DNA of 64,000 nucleotides. It comes from Argyresthia goedartella (lineage: Eukaryota > Arthropoda > Insecta > Lepidoptera > Argyresthiidae). The notes beneath the pieces were generated by a model. It did not search any database. It saw nothing but the letters and a program-made list of their open reading frames with translations, and was not told the DNA's origin. A program made the translations under genes and the position numbers. The stretch spans positions 2,733,001-2,797,000 of the forward strand of contig OX463822.1 in assembly GCA_949825045.1 (NCBI GenBank), given 5' to 3'. Below, in pieces: positions 46,253 to 58,510 of this stretch; positions within the stretch are counted from its first letter, which is position 1, and the number at the start of each line of letters is the position of its first letter.

Positions 46253-47035
46253 AATATTAACCTCTCAAAAGGCGAAGGTAGTTGGGACGGGTCGCAATTT
46301 TGAACCGATAACGGAAAAGTGGCGTTAGCTAACGCCGGTGGTATTCAAGAGGTTAATTAGACTGTAAGTGAACGATGTTGTTTCAGAGTGTTAATTTTGT
46401 TTGTAACGGCGTCAGTAATAAAATGTTTTTGTTTTGTATTGATTCATTGTTGTTCATTCTCATCTCAAAATCCAGGGTACTTCATTGATTAATATATTAA
46501 AGATCGTGCAGCGAGAGTTGACCTAACACACAAGACTCGCAGATCGCTTCTTCGCCAACACAAATCCATTGCAAACTCTAAGCAGTTTCTGTTCTAATTA
46601 CGTATGTACTTGTAAGTGTACGTCTTGGCTACGACCAAATCTTAGCAATATTAACCTCTCAAAAGGCGAAGGTAGTTGGGACGGGTCGCAATTTTTAACC
46701 GATAACGGAAAAGTGGCGTTAGCTAACGCCCGTGGTATTCAAGAGGTTAATTAGACTGTAAGTGAACGATGTTGTTTCACAGTGTTAATTTTGTTTGTAA
46801 CGGCGTCAGTAATCAAATGTTTTTGTTTTGTATTGATTCATTGTTGTTCATTCTCATCTCAAAATCATGGGTACTTCATTGATTAATATATTAAAGATCG
46901 TGCAGCGAGAGTTGACCTAACACACAAGACTCGCAGATCGCTTCTTCGCCAACACAAATCCATTGCAAACTCTAAGCAGTTTCTGTTCTAATTACGTATG
47001 TACTTGTAAGTGTACGTCTTGGCTACGACCAAAGT
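46253..47035. repeat. 394-bp tandem duplication with an internal small inverted-repeat element
   Basis: Two units (46253-46646, 46647-47035) are nearly identical. Each starts with ttaacctct...agaggttaa, an inverted-repeat block of about 98 bases holding the perfect palindrome GGCGTTAGCTAACGCC. The second unit ends exactly where the LINE tail begins. Confidence 0.85.
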
Positions 47036-47289
47036 CAAAGTCAAAGTCAAAGTACTTTATTACTGTAGATATTTACATATACTTTGCAAACGTAATTTTT
47101 TGCCTCTTCTCTACATCGGACCACTGTGGGAGAAGAAGGGCGTAGAAACTCCCACAGATTGAATTTAGATCTCTTTTAAAAATAGGTTGTGCTTAACTAA
47201 TACAAATATGAAAAATTTAATTGTTATGATTAATAAGCAGGAATAAATAATTACAAAATTATTAACAGCAAGGTCTGTGTTGAGCCAGA

Positions 47290-48773
47290 TTAACCCCATA
47301 CAGTCCTGTCATTTAAGTAATCTTGAACATTGTAATATCCCTTTTTCGACAAAGTCGCTTTAACATGCTTTTTAAATTGCTCTAATGGCAATTTCAAAAT
47401 CTCCAGAGGTATCTTATTGTAGTAGAGAATGCACTGACCCTTGAAAGAATTGCTAACCTTCGCGAGTCTAAAACGGGGCGCACATAGTCTGTGAATATTT
47501 CTTAGGTTAACATTACAGCTATCGCTAAGATTGGAAAATGTTGTAAGGTTCTTGCGAACATACATTATATTTTCGAAAATAAATTGACTAGCTACTGTTA
47601 GTATGTCAATTTCTTTAAAAAGCTCTCTTAAGGAGTCTGTTCGTTTTAAATTATAAATTGCTCGAATAGCTCTTTTCTGTAAAATAAAAATAGTTTGAAT
47701 ATCCGCTGCTTTTCCCCACAACAAGATACCATAGGACATCACACTATGAAAGTAACTAAAATATACTTGCCTAGATGTAGCCACATCCGTGCTTTGTCTG
47801 ATGTTCCTAACAGCGTAAGCCGCAGAACTTAATTTACCAGCCAATTTATCTATGTGGGGTCCCAACTGCAATTTGCTATCAATGGTTATTCCAAGAAACT
47901 TCGTATCATTTACTAATTCTAACGTGCTGTTGTCTAACACTAAACTGGTCACGACTTGCCTGGCATTTGGAAGTGAGATTTTGATTCACTTGGTTTTACC
48001 AGCGTTTAACAATAAATTATTAACTGTGAACCAATTCAAGGTTAAAGACAATACACCATTAACATCATCAAAATCTCCTTTTTGTCTTTCAATTTTGAAG
48101 ACCATTGAACATCAGCAAACAACACTATGTCAGTTAATTTCTCCACCATGAAAGGCAGATCATTAATATATACCAGGAATAAGAAAGGGCCTAATATGGA
48201 ACCTTGTGGAACGCCAATTTTAACACCCGATCCATCAGATTTTACGCCGTTAACTTCTGCCTTTTGAATTATATTGCTTAGGTATGATCTTAGTAGATCC
48301 AACGCTTTATTTCTAACTCCGTAATGATTTAATTTAAATAATAGCGTATTATGATCAACACAATCAAACGCCTTCGACAGGTCGCAAAAAACTCCGATAG
48401 CATCCTGTGCGGCCTCCCATGCAGAATAAATATGAGATACAAGGGTAATAACTGCATCCGTAGTCGATTTACCCCTAGTGAAACCATATTGTTTAGCGTG
48501 GAGTTGTTTTATACGGTTGAAGTGTGAGAGCATTTGATTGAGTATAATCTTTTCAAATATTTTACTTAGTGTTGGAAGAACAGATTTTGGTCTGAAATTT
48601 GAAGGATCGCCCTTATCTCCCGATTTGAACAGCGGTATAAGTTTACTGTGTTTCATGAGGTCTGGAAAAGCCCCATCGACAACACATTTATTGAATATAT
48701 AAGCTAAGTGTGGGGCTATAACTAGAATTACTGAACCAATGACTTTGACTGATATACCCCACAGGTCTTCCAT
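47290..48773 (-). pseudogene. LINE family J reverse transcriptase, broken in motif C
   Basis: 48773-48042 encodes PLFKSGDKGDPSNFRP, FTRGKSTTDAVITLV, CDLSKAFDCVDH and GVPQGSILGPFLFLVYIN, then LFAD with the frame lost. The alignment with 34780 shows that four bases (atac) are missing inside the FADD codons. The frame resumes in 47952-47290 (KFLGITIDSKLQL to the YLNDRTVWG end). Catalytically dead. Confidence 0.85.
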
Positions 48774-49289
48774 ATTTTTTAAGTTAAGTAATTTAAACGT
48801 TTTGACAATGTCCTAGGGATATACATGATGAAATTTTAAATATACATGACTGACGCTAGTGTTATTTTTTAATAAAGTCTCTGCTTCATATGGAGATGAA
48901 TTTAGACGGTCTGTTGTGAGTACGGATACATTGGTGAAGAATGTTTCAAAAGCTCGAGCAACATCAGCGCTGGATTTAACAACATCATCACCTATCATTA
49001 GGCAGAAATCATTGTCCCTTGGTATAACTTTGCCAGTTTCGCGGTTTATTATTTGCCAAACAGTTTTCTGTAGAATTATTATTTGAATTTTGAATTTTTC
49101 TATTAATGTGTAATGTTTTTGCAGTTCTACAAACCAACTTGAAAGTTTTGGAATATTTTTTAACATAGTAATAAAGTTTTCGATAAAAGTTATAGGTTTT
49201 TTGATCATAAAGGTCATACAAGATAACTCTACTTTTACGAATTCCAAACGTTGCCCAGTCATTAAATTTAGATTTACCGTTGTAGTCAC
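48774..49289 (-). pseudogene. LINE family J linker between endonuclease and RT
   Basis: Frames shift here. 49289-48813 includes QKTVWQIINRETGK, a connecting segment typical of Jockey-type ORF2 before the RT. Confidence 0.65.
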
Positions 49290-50220
49290 TGACTTTCTTT
49301 AATTTGAAAACTTTATTGAATTCTGTCTGAATAATGTTGAAGAAGTCTGAGTAGATTTTGTTTGGGTTCTGTTCATTAAAATCCGGTACTGGCAAATTTA
49401 TATCTAAGTTTTTCGTATATGTGTCTATGGGATGTAATAGGCCTATAAAATGATAGACCAGTCTTATCCTTAATATTAATTGGGAATGAAACTGTTTGAC
49501 CACTGTGATCGGAGGTAAGCAGTTAATTACACTTTTACTTGTGAATGCACAGTCACAAAAATCGTTATCTAAGCAAGTTTGGCTGGTAAGTGTAAATCTA
49601 GTCGGCTCTAAAAATACATGACATAAATTCAACGATTTTAATAAAGTTAATAATCGCTGTTTCATTGTTGTTCCTACAAGCAAATCTACATTAAGATCGC
49701 CACAAATAATTAACTTTTTTCTCTTATTACATAGTTTAGTGAGGGCTTCCTCCATAATTTTCTCAAATATTTCGAAAATGCCATGGCCTTTTTCATCCCT
49801 CGGTATCCTGTAGACACAAACAATAATATGGCTATCTAATTCAACACAGGATACCTCTATTATCACCTTAATATTTTTTTTCACTAAGATTAAAGAACCA
49901 CCTCTATCAGCAGTCTTTTTATTGTAACAACTGACAATTTTGTAATTATTTATGTTAAAAGACATCATATTTTCCTTCAACCAGTGTTCTGTAACACAAA
50001 TAATATCAATGTCAGAATTTTTTAGAAATAATTCTAATACAAGTTCTTTGCCGGGTAGCCCCTGGATGTTTTGATGGGCAATATTTAACTGGGGCTTACA
50101 TTTTGACATATTTAGTGGCTCTTGTATGCTAGAGATTTCCTCTATTGTCTTATACCCATTTTTAACTATTTTTAAGATTTTAATTGAATAAGTAAACAAG
50201 GGCTGAAAAACACAGCCCAC
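49009..50220 (-). pseudogene. LINE family J endonuclease domain
   Basis: 403 codons open from a GTG near 50220. Endonuclease motifs: NIAHQNIQGLPGK, DIICVTEHWLK (catalytic Glu), GGSLILVKK, YRIPRDEKG, IICGDLNVDLL. The SDH motif (TCCGATCAC on the minus strand, 49505-49513) falls in another frame, where this one reads PPITV, so a small frameshift precedes it. The N-terminal start is uncertain. Confidence 0.8.
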
Positions 50221-50384
50221 CCCGACGAAGACCTGTTAGTAAGGCGGCCATACTGACATGTCACACCGGAAGCGGTTCTTTGGCAGAAGTGGGTCGGTTA
50301 CAAGTTAAATGCCGCGGTGCTACCGCCACGCTCCGCTACCGATTTAACTTTTTTTTATTCACCTAAACTAACGTTTAAGTAAAC

Positions 50385-50985
50385 TTTACCCACCATTTTC
50401 ATGTAAAATGTTGCCAAGACGAGACCATATGGCTCGCACTGTCAAAAAGTTATCAGATTGTATGTAGAGTAAAGCATGTAACTCTACACGCCCTAACTTT
50501 ACAAGTCCTAACTTCACAAACTCTACAACTTAGTCAAAATAGCTTGGCCATTTCGCCGCTTCGTAAAATTTTTAAAAATGTCAAAAGATTGATGTATTCG
50601 TACCTGCAAGAACTATACTCGATTCTATAAAAACGGATTCTATTCACAAGTCTCGTTACTACAACTACGGATTGCATTATGGAAAATTAATGAATAGATT
50701 ACAGTAAAAATAAATATTGTAAAAATGAAATACATTTGTTGATTCATACCTACAATAACAACATTCGTTACTACAAGAACTACATATTGTAAAACAGAAA
50801 AGTAGTGAACAGTGAATATTTTTTTTTATCTTACGCCCGTGTGACGGCCAAGCGACATATTTTGACTAAGGTGTAAAGTTTGTGACCTTGGCTCTACCTG
50901 AAAACTAATAACTTTTTGATAGTGCGAGCCATACGGTCTCGGCTTGGCAACATTTTACATGAACATGTTTTTGGTGGGATGTCAC
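50385..50985. mobile_element. Fold-back element with long inverted repeats
   Basis: Left tcatgtaaaatgttgccaag, cgagacc.tatggctcgcac, aaaaagttat at 50399-50460 matches the reverse complement of 50900-50970. Inner parts also pair (cacaaact.tacaacttagtcaaaata). Arms of about 170 bases, about 590 in total. No coding. Confidence 0.75.
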
Positions 50986-51488
50986 TTCCTATGCTGGTAT
51001 TCATTTTGTCTATCTTTTTTTGTGTCTATTTCTTTCAAATTAGAGGTGGTTGTTTTATAGCCCACTCTCTTTTTTACTTTTTTCCGATTCGTAATTACCC
51101 AACAACATGGCACCACACACGCGATTTGACAACATTCTTAGCCCGATGTTTGAATACACATTAGGGGTGTGTGCGTGCTAAATTCCATCTCATAATTTAA
51201 AGCGTGGGGGAAGAATTAACAAAAACCAGAAATATGTATTTTATTAATTATAACAAGGAGTCGCGTGTTTCCGTAACATACAAGGCCATTACCCTGGGGT
51301 CTGTAAATTATCGCGTATACTTTGGAACGCAATATTTTCACTTACGTCTTCCGAACTATACATCAGCATTACACCGCAATCGTGTAACTTCGGAATGGTC
51401 TACGCCAATTTTATGGTTCCGTTATATACTATAAATATTTTATGTGTATTTAAGTTTATATATCAGCAATTTATATCAAAGTTTAAGG

Positions 51489-51873
51489 AAAATATTAAAC
51501 CGCACATCAAAAATACTGATTTTCACAGCAAATATCAGGGAAAACACAATGCGTTAGCTTAGGTATAATTGTCGTCAAACTTCTTGAGCATGATTTGACG
51601 TAGTGGGGGAACACTCTCACTCTCTCAAACACTGCCAAAGAGACGCCTTTATCTCGCTTGCGCCATCAAGGTCGATGTTCAAGAAGTTTGACGACAACTA
51701 TAAAGGGTAAAGGAGACGAGCGAAGCGAAGCACCTTTATCTTTCGTGTTAGGTTGAACATGTAAGAACAACAAAAAATACGTAATACAAACTTAAGGACA
51801 AATAAAATATTTAAAGTGTTTTTATTGAACCTTTTTTGCTGTGCAAATCAGTATTTTTGATGTGCTATTAAAT
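51489..51873. mobile_element. MITE family 1, complete, with a nested insertion
   Basis: Left end ttaaaccgcacatcaaaaat and actgattttcacagcaaa; right end ttttgctgtgcaaatcag and tatttttgatgtgctattaa. These are inverted repeats of about 38 bases. The core tcgtgttaggttgaacatg is shared with other copies. Confidence 0.8.
51569..51697. mobile_element. 129-bp MITE nested in MITE family 1
   Basis: TTGTCGTCAAACTTCTTGA at the left and its complement TCAAGAAGTTTGACGACAA at the right form 19-bp inverted repeats. It interrupts the family 1 core between gcttagg and aagggtaaagg. Confidence 0.8.
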
Positions 51874-52089
51874 AATACCTTTGAAAGCATGCGTAAGAGA
51901 TACTGAATAGTTTGGAACAAAACTTTCGTACGCATTTATTACAAACTATACACGAGTAGTTCGCAAAATTCTTGTATATTTTATTGTTGCAGATGTGAGT
52001 ATCAGCATTCCGAAATATACACGAGCAGTACGCTACGGGAGCGTAATGGCCTTGTGTACAACGGAAATACGCCAAGGAGTCCCTATAAC

Positions 52090-54045
52090 AATTTTTAGAG
52101 CTCTAGCATCAAAATTCGCGGAAATCTCATACTTTCCATCCCTTAATTTATGGGGTTGCTGGGAGTAAAAGTTCTGAGTTTTAGATTGTTTTGTTGTTTG
52201 TGTACTAATATTAGCTTACATACCGAATTTCTGCTTTCTAGGACTTCAGGAAGTTTTATTAATTTTGATAATTATCAGTCACCTTTTTTGTTTTTTTTAG
52301 AAACTATGCGTTAGAAAGTCTTCGTTTTTAGGTTTCCGTACCTTTTTTGTTTGGGTGAATAAAGTTTACTTTTAATTATCACTATTTGTCTTAAATTTTA
52401 TGACAAATGGTAAAGATGTTTAAAGTTTACTAAAAGTTTACTTAATGCACCTAGGTGAATCGGTTCACATGAATAAGTTAACGAAGGGCAGTGTATTGAA
52501 GTCTTAGGTAGTGCGAGGTATAGTGTTAATTCTACGATTCGTCACGCTCAGGTGTGCAAGGTTTTACAGGGTTCATATAGTACTACTATACGTTTCGTTC
52601 GGATCGGATATAATATATGAGTTTATGAAATGTTGCCATATAAAAAGTTAGCAAATAATTCCAGTCTGTGCTTTCATTAGCCAGACTCTATTATACCAAT
52701 AGACCACTTCTGGACAAGCCACGCCATCGCTTCAGTAAGTGAAAATTAATATTCCTGAGCGTCGTTCGAGCGTCAGCTGGTAAGATACGCTCCGGGCAGC
52801 GTCTCATGACATCTGGAGATTATTGGGTATTGCAAGTTGCAGCAGCGGACGGAATAATGTAGTAAGTTACAACAAGTTGCAGTCGAATTTAATCCCTTAA
52901 TGCTTTACCCGAAATGGATCGCTATGAAACCACATATGGGTTACCATGCATTAAGAGATTTAAAGGTTTCTTCTGGATGTTTTCTGTCACCGCCTAAATT
53001 CCGTAAAATGTAAAAAAATAAATTGCCATTCTACGAGCAAATAACCACGGTAAAATTAAACAAATCGAGAACAATGTTAACATCTCACTAAACCTTCTAC
53101 ATTATAAAAAAATAAGAAAACGTTTAATAGGTCATTAGCCTTGACAGGTGTATCGAAGAAATCGTGAGAAATAAATATGGTTCATGGGTTTGTGAAGTTA
53201 CTTATTAGGCGTCTCGACGACATCACAAAGGTATACCATTTGACATTGTATTGTCGTCGAGCGTATGCAACTAGAGTGCTTAGGAGGGAATCGTCGCTCA
53301 CTTCCGTAGAAAATACTTGGATCCTACTGCCCTGCATGATTCCCCTAGGTAGTGATAACGAGTAACAAATCATCACCAAAATTTCCAGTTTCTTCAAAGA
53401 AAGGCTCCCTTTCAAATGCAGTGAAATCGATAAAAACTATTGACTTTATTGACAATTGATAATTGATTAAGTAGTTACAGGTAACTTGATAGGTTTCTGC
53501 CAGACTGGGCTGGGAACACGACATGATAAGTACTTAGTACTAATAAAATTGCGCCATTTTATACCCGTATTTCAGTAGATCGTTTCGGGGTAATCGAGGG
53601 AATAAGGCTGTAGATTCACCCTCGGCAAACCAGACTAACATAAGTTTTTAAGAAACCGCTATTCGCCCTCTGATTGCCTATGGCAAAATTACTTACAAAC
53701 TTGTAGTAGCAAACCATTAAGCCCCAAGACCAAGTAATAAAAACTCCATTCTCCCAGAAGAAAGAGCATGAATAAAGGAATTCATGCCCTTTCTTCTTCA
53801 CTAACACCCTGCATCATTATACATTACTATAACGCGCCAATGAGTGTTGGTTTAATGACTTCCGGATGAAACACCAGAATTATGTCTGGGCGCGCTGTCG
53901 GGCCCGACACCATGTTTTAGAACTGTCGACGTGCGAAAACATAAAATTATGATACAACCTGTGGGTCCGGATGTCAATATACCGAACACCGATTGCCGCG
54001 CTGAGAATCATAACTGATCAACCTTAACTGTAAATATACAATAAT
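52090..54045. other. No gene recognised
   Basis: Short frames (53177-53365, 53182-53415) overlap on opposite strands and have no recognisable domain. Confidence 0.4.
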
Positions 54046-54059
54046 GTTCTTGGCTAAGG

Positions 54060-54375
54060 TACTAAAAACCGGCCAAGTGCGAGTCGGACTCACGCACGAA
54101 AGGTTCCGTACCACCGTAAAATGGTAGGGATGGTGTAGAGTGAATAATTTGGATTTTACATAGCAAAATGTTGTTTACATAGTTATTGGTCCGGCTACTT
54201 TCACACTCCATAACTTTCTGAGAAATAAACTAAAAACGTTGATCATTTCTGTCGAGAGCCTTAACAGATTGCTTCATTAGCCCTAATTTTATATGCAATG
54301 GCGGAAGAATTATTTTTCTCTTGAAACTAAGGGATTATTTATAACATTTCTTTCCACAACAACAAGAGCATATCA
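54060..54375. repeat. Dispersed insect repeat
   Basis: aaaccggccaagtgcgagtc, ggactcacgcacgaa and ggttccgtacca are a combination I know as a common dispersed repeat in Lepidoptera and other insects. Ends undefined. ttattggtccggctactttc also occurs near 19940 and 22090. Confidence 0.5.
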
Positions 54376-54379
54376 GCGT

Positions 54380-54885
54380 GAGACATGACAGCGCTCTATA
54401 TTTTAGAAATCAGCGTCTTTGTCAGGAATAATATGCCTCTTTTTCCACAACATACTCGCCCTGAGGGCCTTAGATCACAACAACGCCTAGCCACCAAGAT
54501 TGCTAAACTAGAAATCATAAACTCTGGTCCCCACTCAATGGCAGCAAAAGTTTTCAATGCTCTACCATATCACATACAAAATATAAAAGACAATACTTTA
54601 TTCAAAATAACCCTCAATAAGTACTTGATCCAGAAATGTTACTATTCTCTTCAAGAATTTTTCAGTGATAATTAATGTTAAAGTACACAATAGAAAAGAA
54701 AATATGTATAATTAAATAATACTAGAAATAGACAATTATAAGCTAGCAATTAAGGAATTAGTTTAATCATATTGTAGTGCCCTTACAGGGTGTCATGTAC
54801 CTCTTGAATTACATATAAGAACTGTAATGACACATGATTATTGCAATAAAGAAATCTGAAATCTGAAATCTGAAATATCTGACAG
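54380..54885 (+). mobile_element. LINE 3' end with ORF2 C-terminus
   Basis: A 96-codon frame to the TAA near 54675 reads ALYILEISVFVRNNM, THTRPEGL-like, INSGPHSMAAKVFNALP, LNKYLIQKCYYSLQEFF, the usual C-terminal end of Jockey/BS-type ORF2. It is followed by a 3' UTR and an (AAATCTG)n tail at about 54850-54878. 5'-truncated. Confidence 0.7.
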
Positions 54886-54889
54886 GCCA

Positions 54890-56090
54890 ATTTGTTTGAG
54901 TCCAATGGTGTGATTTGGCTCGACTGTCCCAGAGACAAACGAAGCATGGCTATTAAGTATAACCATTCTGTTGACCCAATAAAAAATTAACCATCTTCAA
55001 GTCAACGCAGATCACCTAGTCATGTTCGAAATATGTTATTTTCTGTGAAAGAATTGACACATGTTGAGTGAGCAATTGGAACGGAATCATATTTATTTCC
55101 ATGATGTAGAAGAACTGCTTTGAGACTTCGTTTACTATTGTCAATAAAGAGACGCCATTTATTGGGCTGATAGATCGTCAAACCCATGAAAGTCAGCATA
55201 CCTCTAAACACAGCAATATACACAATTTTCATCAGATTTTATTTTAATCTTGACACTAGTAACTCAGCACATTCCTTAGAAAGATCTTAGTCTCTGATGA
55301 GGTCATTAAGCTTATTCTGCGAAAATGGCTTAGGATTTGATGTTTTTCCGCAGTATTCAAAATTATCATCTACTTGAGAAGAAACATCTATTTCATCTTG
55401 ATCCTCCTGAGATGCTGCACTTCCTGGTAAAAAGCTGGTATTGGAACATTTGCTGAATAAGGAATAGGTCTTTGTGCGGAAGAAATATTAGGGTATTCCC
55501 TTTTATGGCGATTGTTTTTGTTGATGCCTAATATAAGTGATACTATATAATAGTCGTCTTAATATATATTTATTGTTTTCTCCAAACTTTTAAGACTTAC
55601 GTGACCCTCTTTCTCATGTTCAACGCATATTTTACATACACTAAGAGGCACCCATACTTTATCTTGGTGTCGAATTTTAATACCGAAGTAAGCAAAATAC
55701 AGACGACTCACAGTGTTTGTAATCGATTTACGCTGATTTTTCAGTATGTATTCACCACAAACATAACAAAATGTATCAAAATTGTTAACACAACCTCTGG
55801 CCGTACTACGTATAATGAAATAGTGACCATAAACTTTAGCATTGTTATTGTAATAATGACTACTAACTTACTTTAAAAAATTAAAATGATGGTTGTAGGT
55901 AAACTAGTAAACTAGATAGCTGATGAGTTAAAATGACGTATGGAAATAGACTATGTATTACTTATTTCATCGTCCATAGCCACAAACACAGCTGCACCAA
56001 AAAATAAATGTAGGTTTGTACTGATTTTGAATTTTATCCGCTTTTTTATTAATAGTAACTGATACAACTGTAATTTAAAATTATGTTTCC
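54890..56090. other. No gene recognised
   Basis: 55020-55232 (-) and 55601-55876 (+) hold short frames that give no recognisable protein. Confidence 0.4.
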
Positions 56091-56100
56091 TTTGTCAGGT

Positions 56101-56350
56101 TTGCCAGAGGCAATTATAAGGAGAACGACATCTTCGGGAGTAAAGTAAAAGGCTTGAGATGCGCGCAAATACGAGACTATACTAGACTAATTTATTATAG
56201 GGAATCCTAGCTTATATACTAGGTTGGTACATGTTATTAATGACGTGCATAAGACATAGTGCGTGATGAATATAAATATACCTTATCTTTGACGGTCGTC
56301 AACTTATCTTAACATTAATCAAAATATGACTAACATAGTCGACCGGCACA
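56101..56350 (-). repeat. LTR, 3' copy
   Basis: + strand ends TTGCCAGAGGCAATTATAAG and GTCGACCGGCACA. Near-identical to 57605-57856 apart from a few substitutions and a small indel at the outer end. Confidence 0.85.
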
Positions 56351-57104
56351 GATACTCCCCCCTTTAGGGAAAAAAAATGAATGTACTTATAACAATGGAA
56401 AAAAATCTAAGTTAGATACTATAACAAACTTATATCGACTGCAATAATAACTAGTAGTATTTTAATAGACATAAAACCAGATCTTAATTGTGCATACTTT
56501 AACTTAATCTATTTTTATATATAAGGAAAGTTATTGTTAAATAAAACAAGATAGTAATAGCGCATACTTCAACTTAATTCTAAAGGTAAATCTTACACGA
56601 ATTAGAAAATAAAGGAACTACGGTTATGTGAATTCTTCATAAGTTTAAAGAATTACTTAATATTTACAGGACAGTCTTGTGTCTGGCCGCACACTACATA
56701 AAATAAACTAAAAACTGGAAAACAAAAAAACACGAGGAAAATGGGGCTTCGCGGTTAGTAAACTAACCTAACCTATAACTGTAAAAGATCCGCAGGAGAG
56801 TCGTCTGATGCTGCAGCCGCCCATGTTTTTCAGGAATCGATGAGTCAATTTACATCGCACGTCGTTGAACTTGTAATCACTGTTTGTTTATAATTGCGAC
56901 CGTACCTACACAAGGATGATTGTGCTGAATCAGCGTCAGCATCAAATCTGTAACCTTGGCTGTAGGCAGTCAATGATCTCGTGCGTGCTCTTACGTGCGT
57001 GCTCTTCACTCTTGAGTGAATATTAAGTTGTCGATTGATGAAATTTGTGTGCCTAAAAACCTTGGGATTTGGCAACATAGGGCACATCTTGTACACCAAT
57101 CGTT

Positions 57105-57141
<37 letters not shown>

Positions 57142-57604
57142 TCAGTGATTTGATTATTCTTAGTGCGATGTTCTTCCTGGAGGATTTCAATATTCGTTGA
57201 ATTAGGTATATCGATGATGTTTCAATACTCTTCTGGGGGCTGGAACGGCTTCCTATGTCTTAAACTTGAAAAAAACTGCTTGCTGTGAATGAATTTGCCG
57301 ACGCGTTCGTTTCTGCTGGTGCGAGCTCCATTTTGATAAATCAGCAGTCGGCTGACTATCGGTTAATTATTCTTGCAGTATCTTGAGTTCGATGCGGGAA
57401 ATCTTCAGTTGAAATCTTTTGGCTTCTAGTCCGTCATGGCTTGCTTGATGTCGTCTTGGTTTGGGTGGGGTCTTGATTATGGATTTCTGCAGCGTGGTTT
57501 GAAATAGGTATGCAGAAGTCGGGGCTCGGCGATCTTGTGACGACGAAGTGCTTCTTGCTTGCACTTCTAAGGTGGTAGGTAGGTTCAAAAGTCGGGTCAC
57601 CACT

Positions 57605-57856
57605 TTGCCTGGGGGCAATTATAAGGAGAACGACATCTTCGGGAGTAAAGTAAAAGGCTTGAGATGCGCGCAAATACGAGACTATACTAGACTAATTTAT
57701 TATAGGGAATCCTAGCTTATATACTAGGTTGGTACATGTTATTAATGACGTGCATAAGACATAGTGCGTGATGAATATAAATATACCTTATCTGTGACGG
57801 TCGTCAACTTATCTTAACATTACGTGAAAATATGACTTACATAGTCGACCAGCACA
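57605..57856 (-). repeat. LTR, 5' copy
   Basis: + strand starts TTGCCTGGGGGCAATTATAA and ends GTCGACCAGCACA. Shares cgacatcttcgggagtaaag, ggcttgagatgcgcgcaaat and cttatatactaggttggtac with the other copy. Confidence 0.85.
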
Positions 57857-58061
57857 TCAGGTACGCCTCCTTTTTAATAAGAAAACTTTATGTGTTTTCG
57901 GTGCACATAATGTACTGTATGGATCAACTAAAAATTGTTACGGCCATGACAATTCTATTCTGCCGCAATTCAGTTTTTAAACTAGCGCGGAGGTAGAGTT
58001 GCTATAGACTGTTACTATCTGCTTATAGAAATTGTATATGACTATGAGAACCATAAAACAT

Positions 58062-58252
58062 TTTTCATATTTGTATAAGTTAAGCACAACCATTTTTCAA
58101 AATAGATCTAAAAATCAATCTGTGGGACTACTATGGGGCCGCTTCTCCCACAGTGGTCCAATGTAGAGAAGCGGCAAAAAATGACGTTTGCTAAGTATAT
58201 GTTAATATCTACAGTAATAAAGAACTTTGACTTTGACTTTGACTTTGAAACC
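58062..58252 (+). mobile_element. LINE family J, 3' UTR fragment
   Basis: taagcacaacc, ctcccacagtggtccaatgt, gcggcaaaaaatgacgtttg, tctacagtaataaag and a (CTTTGA)n tail. Very short 5'-truncated insertion. Confidence 0.85.
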
Positions 58253-58510
58253 ATAAAAAAGGAGAAAAACTATCACCGGAATCCCTTGTCTATCAATCTT
58301 AAAGAAAAGATTTGATGATTAAAAATCAGGTGGATAAGAGAAGTAGAAAGATAAATAAAACAATAAAAAAAACATATCAGAAGGGTTGTATGATTATATC
58401 GCAAAAACATTATTGTAGAAACTATTAAACAAAATAAAGGACTAAAAGTATTTAGGTGTAAATTAAACAATGGTAGATCAGGAATTAGTAACCTAAAGAT
58501 AACTCAGGTA

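Larger units (their letters stand above)
47032..50345 (-). mobile_element. LINE family J (Jockey/CR1-like), nearly full length, inactive
   Basis: On the minus strand: 5' UTR (about 50345-50221), endonuclease, reverse transcriptase, 3' UTR and a tail of about four AAAGTC repeats (47032-47055 on the + strand). Several frame breaks. Same 3' end as the copies at 34366, 28622 and 58062. Confidence 0.85.
51210..52090. mobile_element. Large diverged inverted repeat enclosing a MITE
   Basis: 51254-51330 (gtttccgtaacatacaaggc, attacc, cgcgtatactttggaacgc) aligns with the reverse complement of about 52000-52080 at roughly three-quarters identity. The MITE at 51489-51873 sits between the arms. Confidence 0.5.
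56101..57856 (-). mobile_element. Small non-autonomous LTR retrotransposon
   Basis: Two LTRs (56101-56350 and 57605-57856) flank about 1.25 kb. The element reads on the minus strand. The polypurine tract AAAGGGGGGAGTATC lies directly before the 3' LTR (which starts TGTGCCGGTC), and a TGGTGACCCGAC primer-site-like sequence follows the 5' LTR. The 6-bp target duplication TCAGGT is present at 56095-56100 and 57857-57862. No gag-pol remains; a candidate ATG near 57336 reads only about 19 codons. An AT microsatellite lies at 57107-57139. Confidence 0.85.

Noticed and set aside
51848..52075. Cys-rich 75-codon minus frame
   Set aside because: It overlaps the diverged arm of an inverted-repeat element and the end of a MITE; Cys content looks incidental.
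56845..57099. 84-codon minus frame inside the LTR element as a gag or pol remnant
   Set aside because: No zinc knuckle, protease, RT or integrase motif could be seen.
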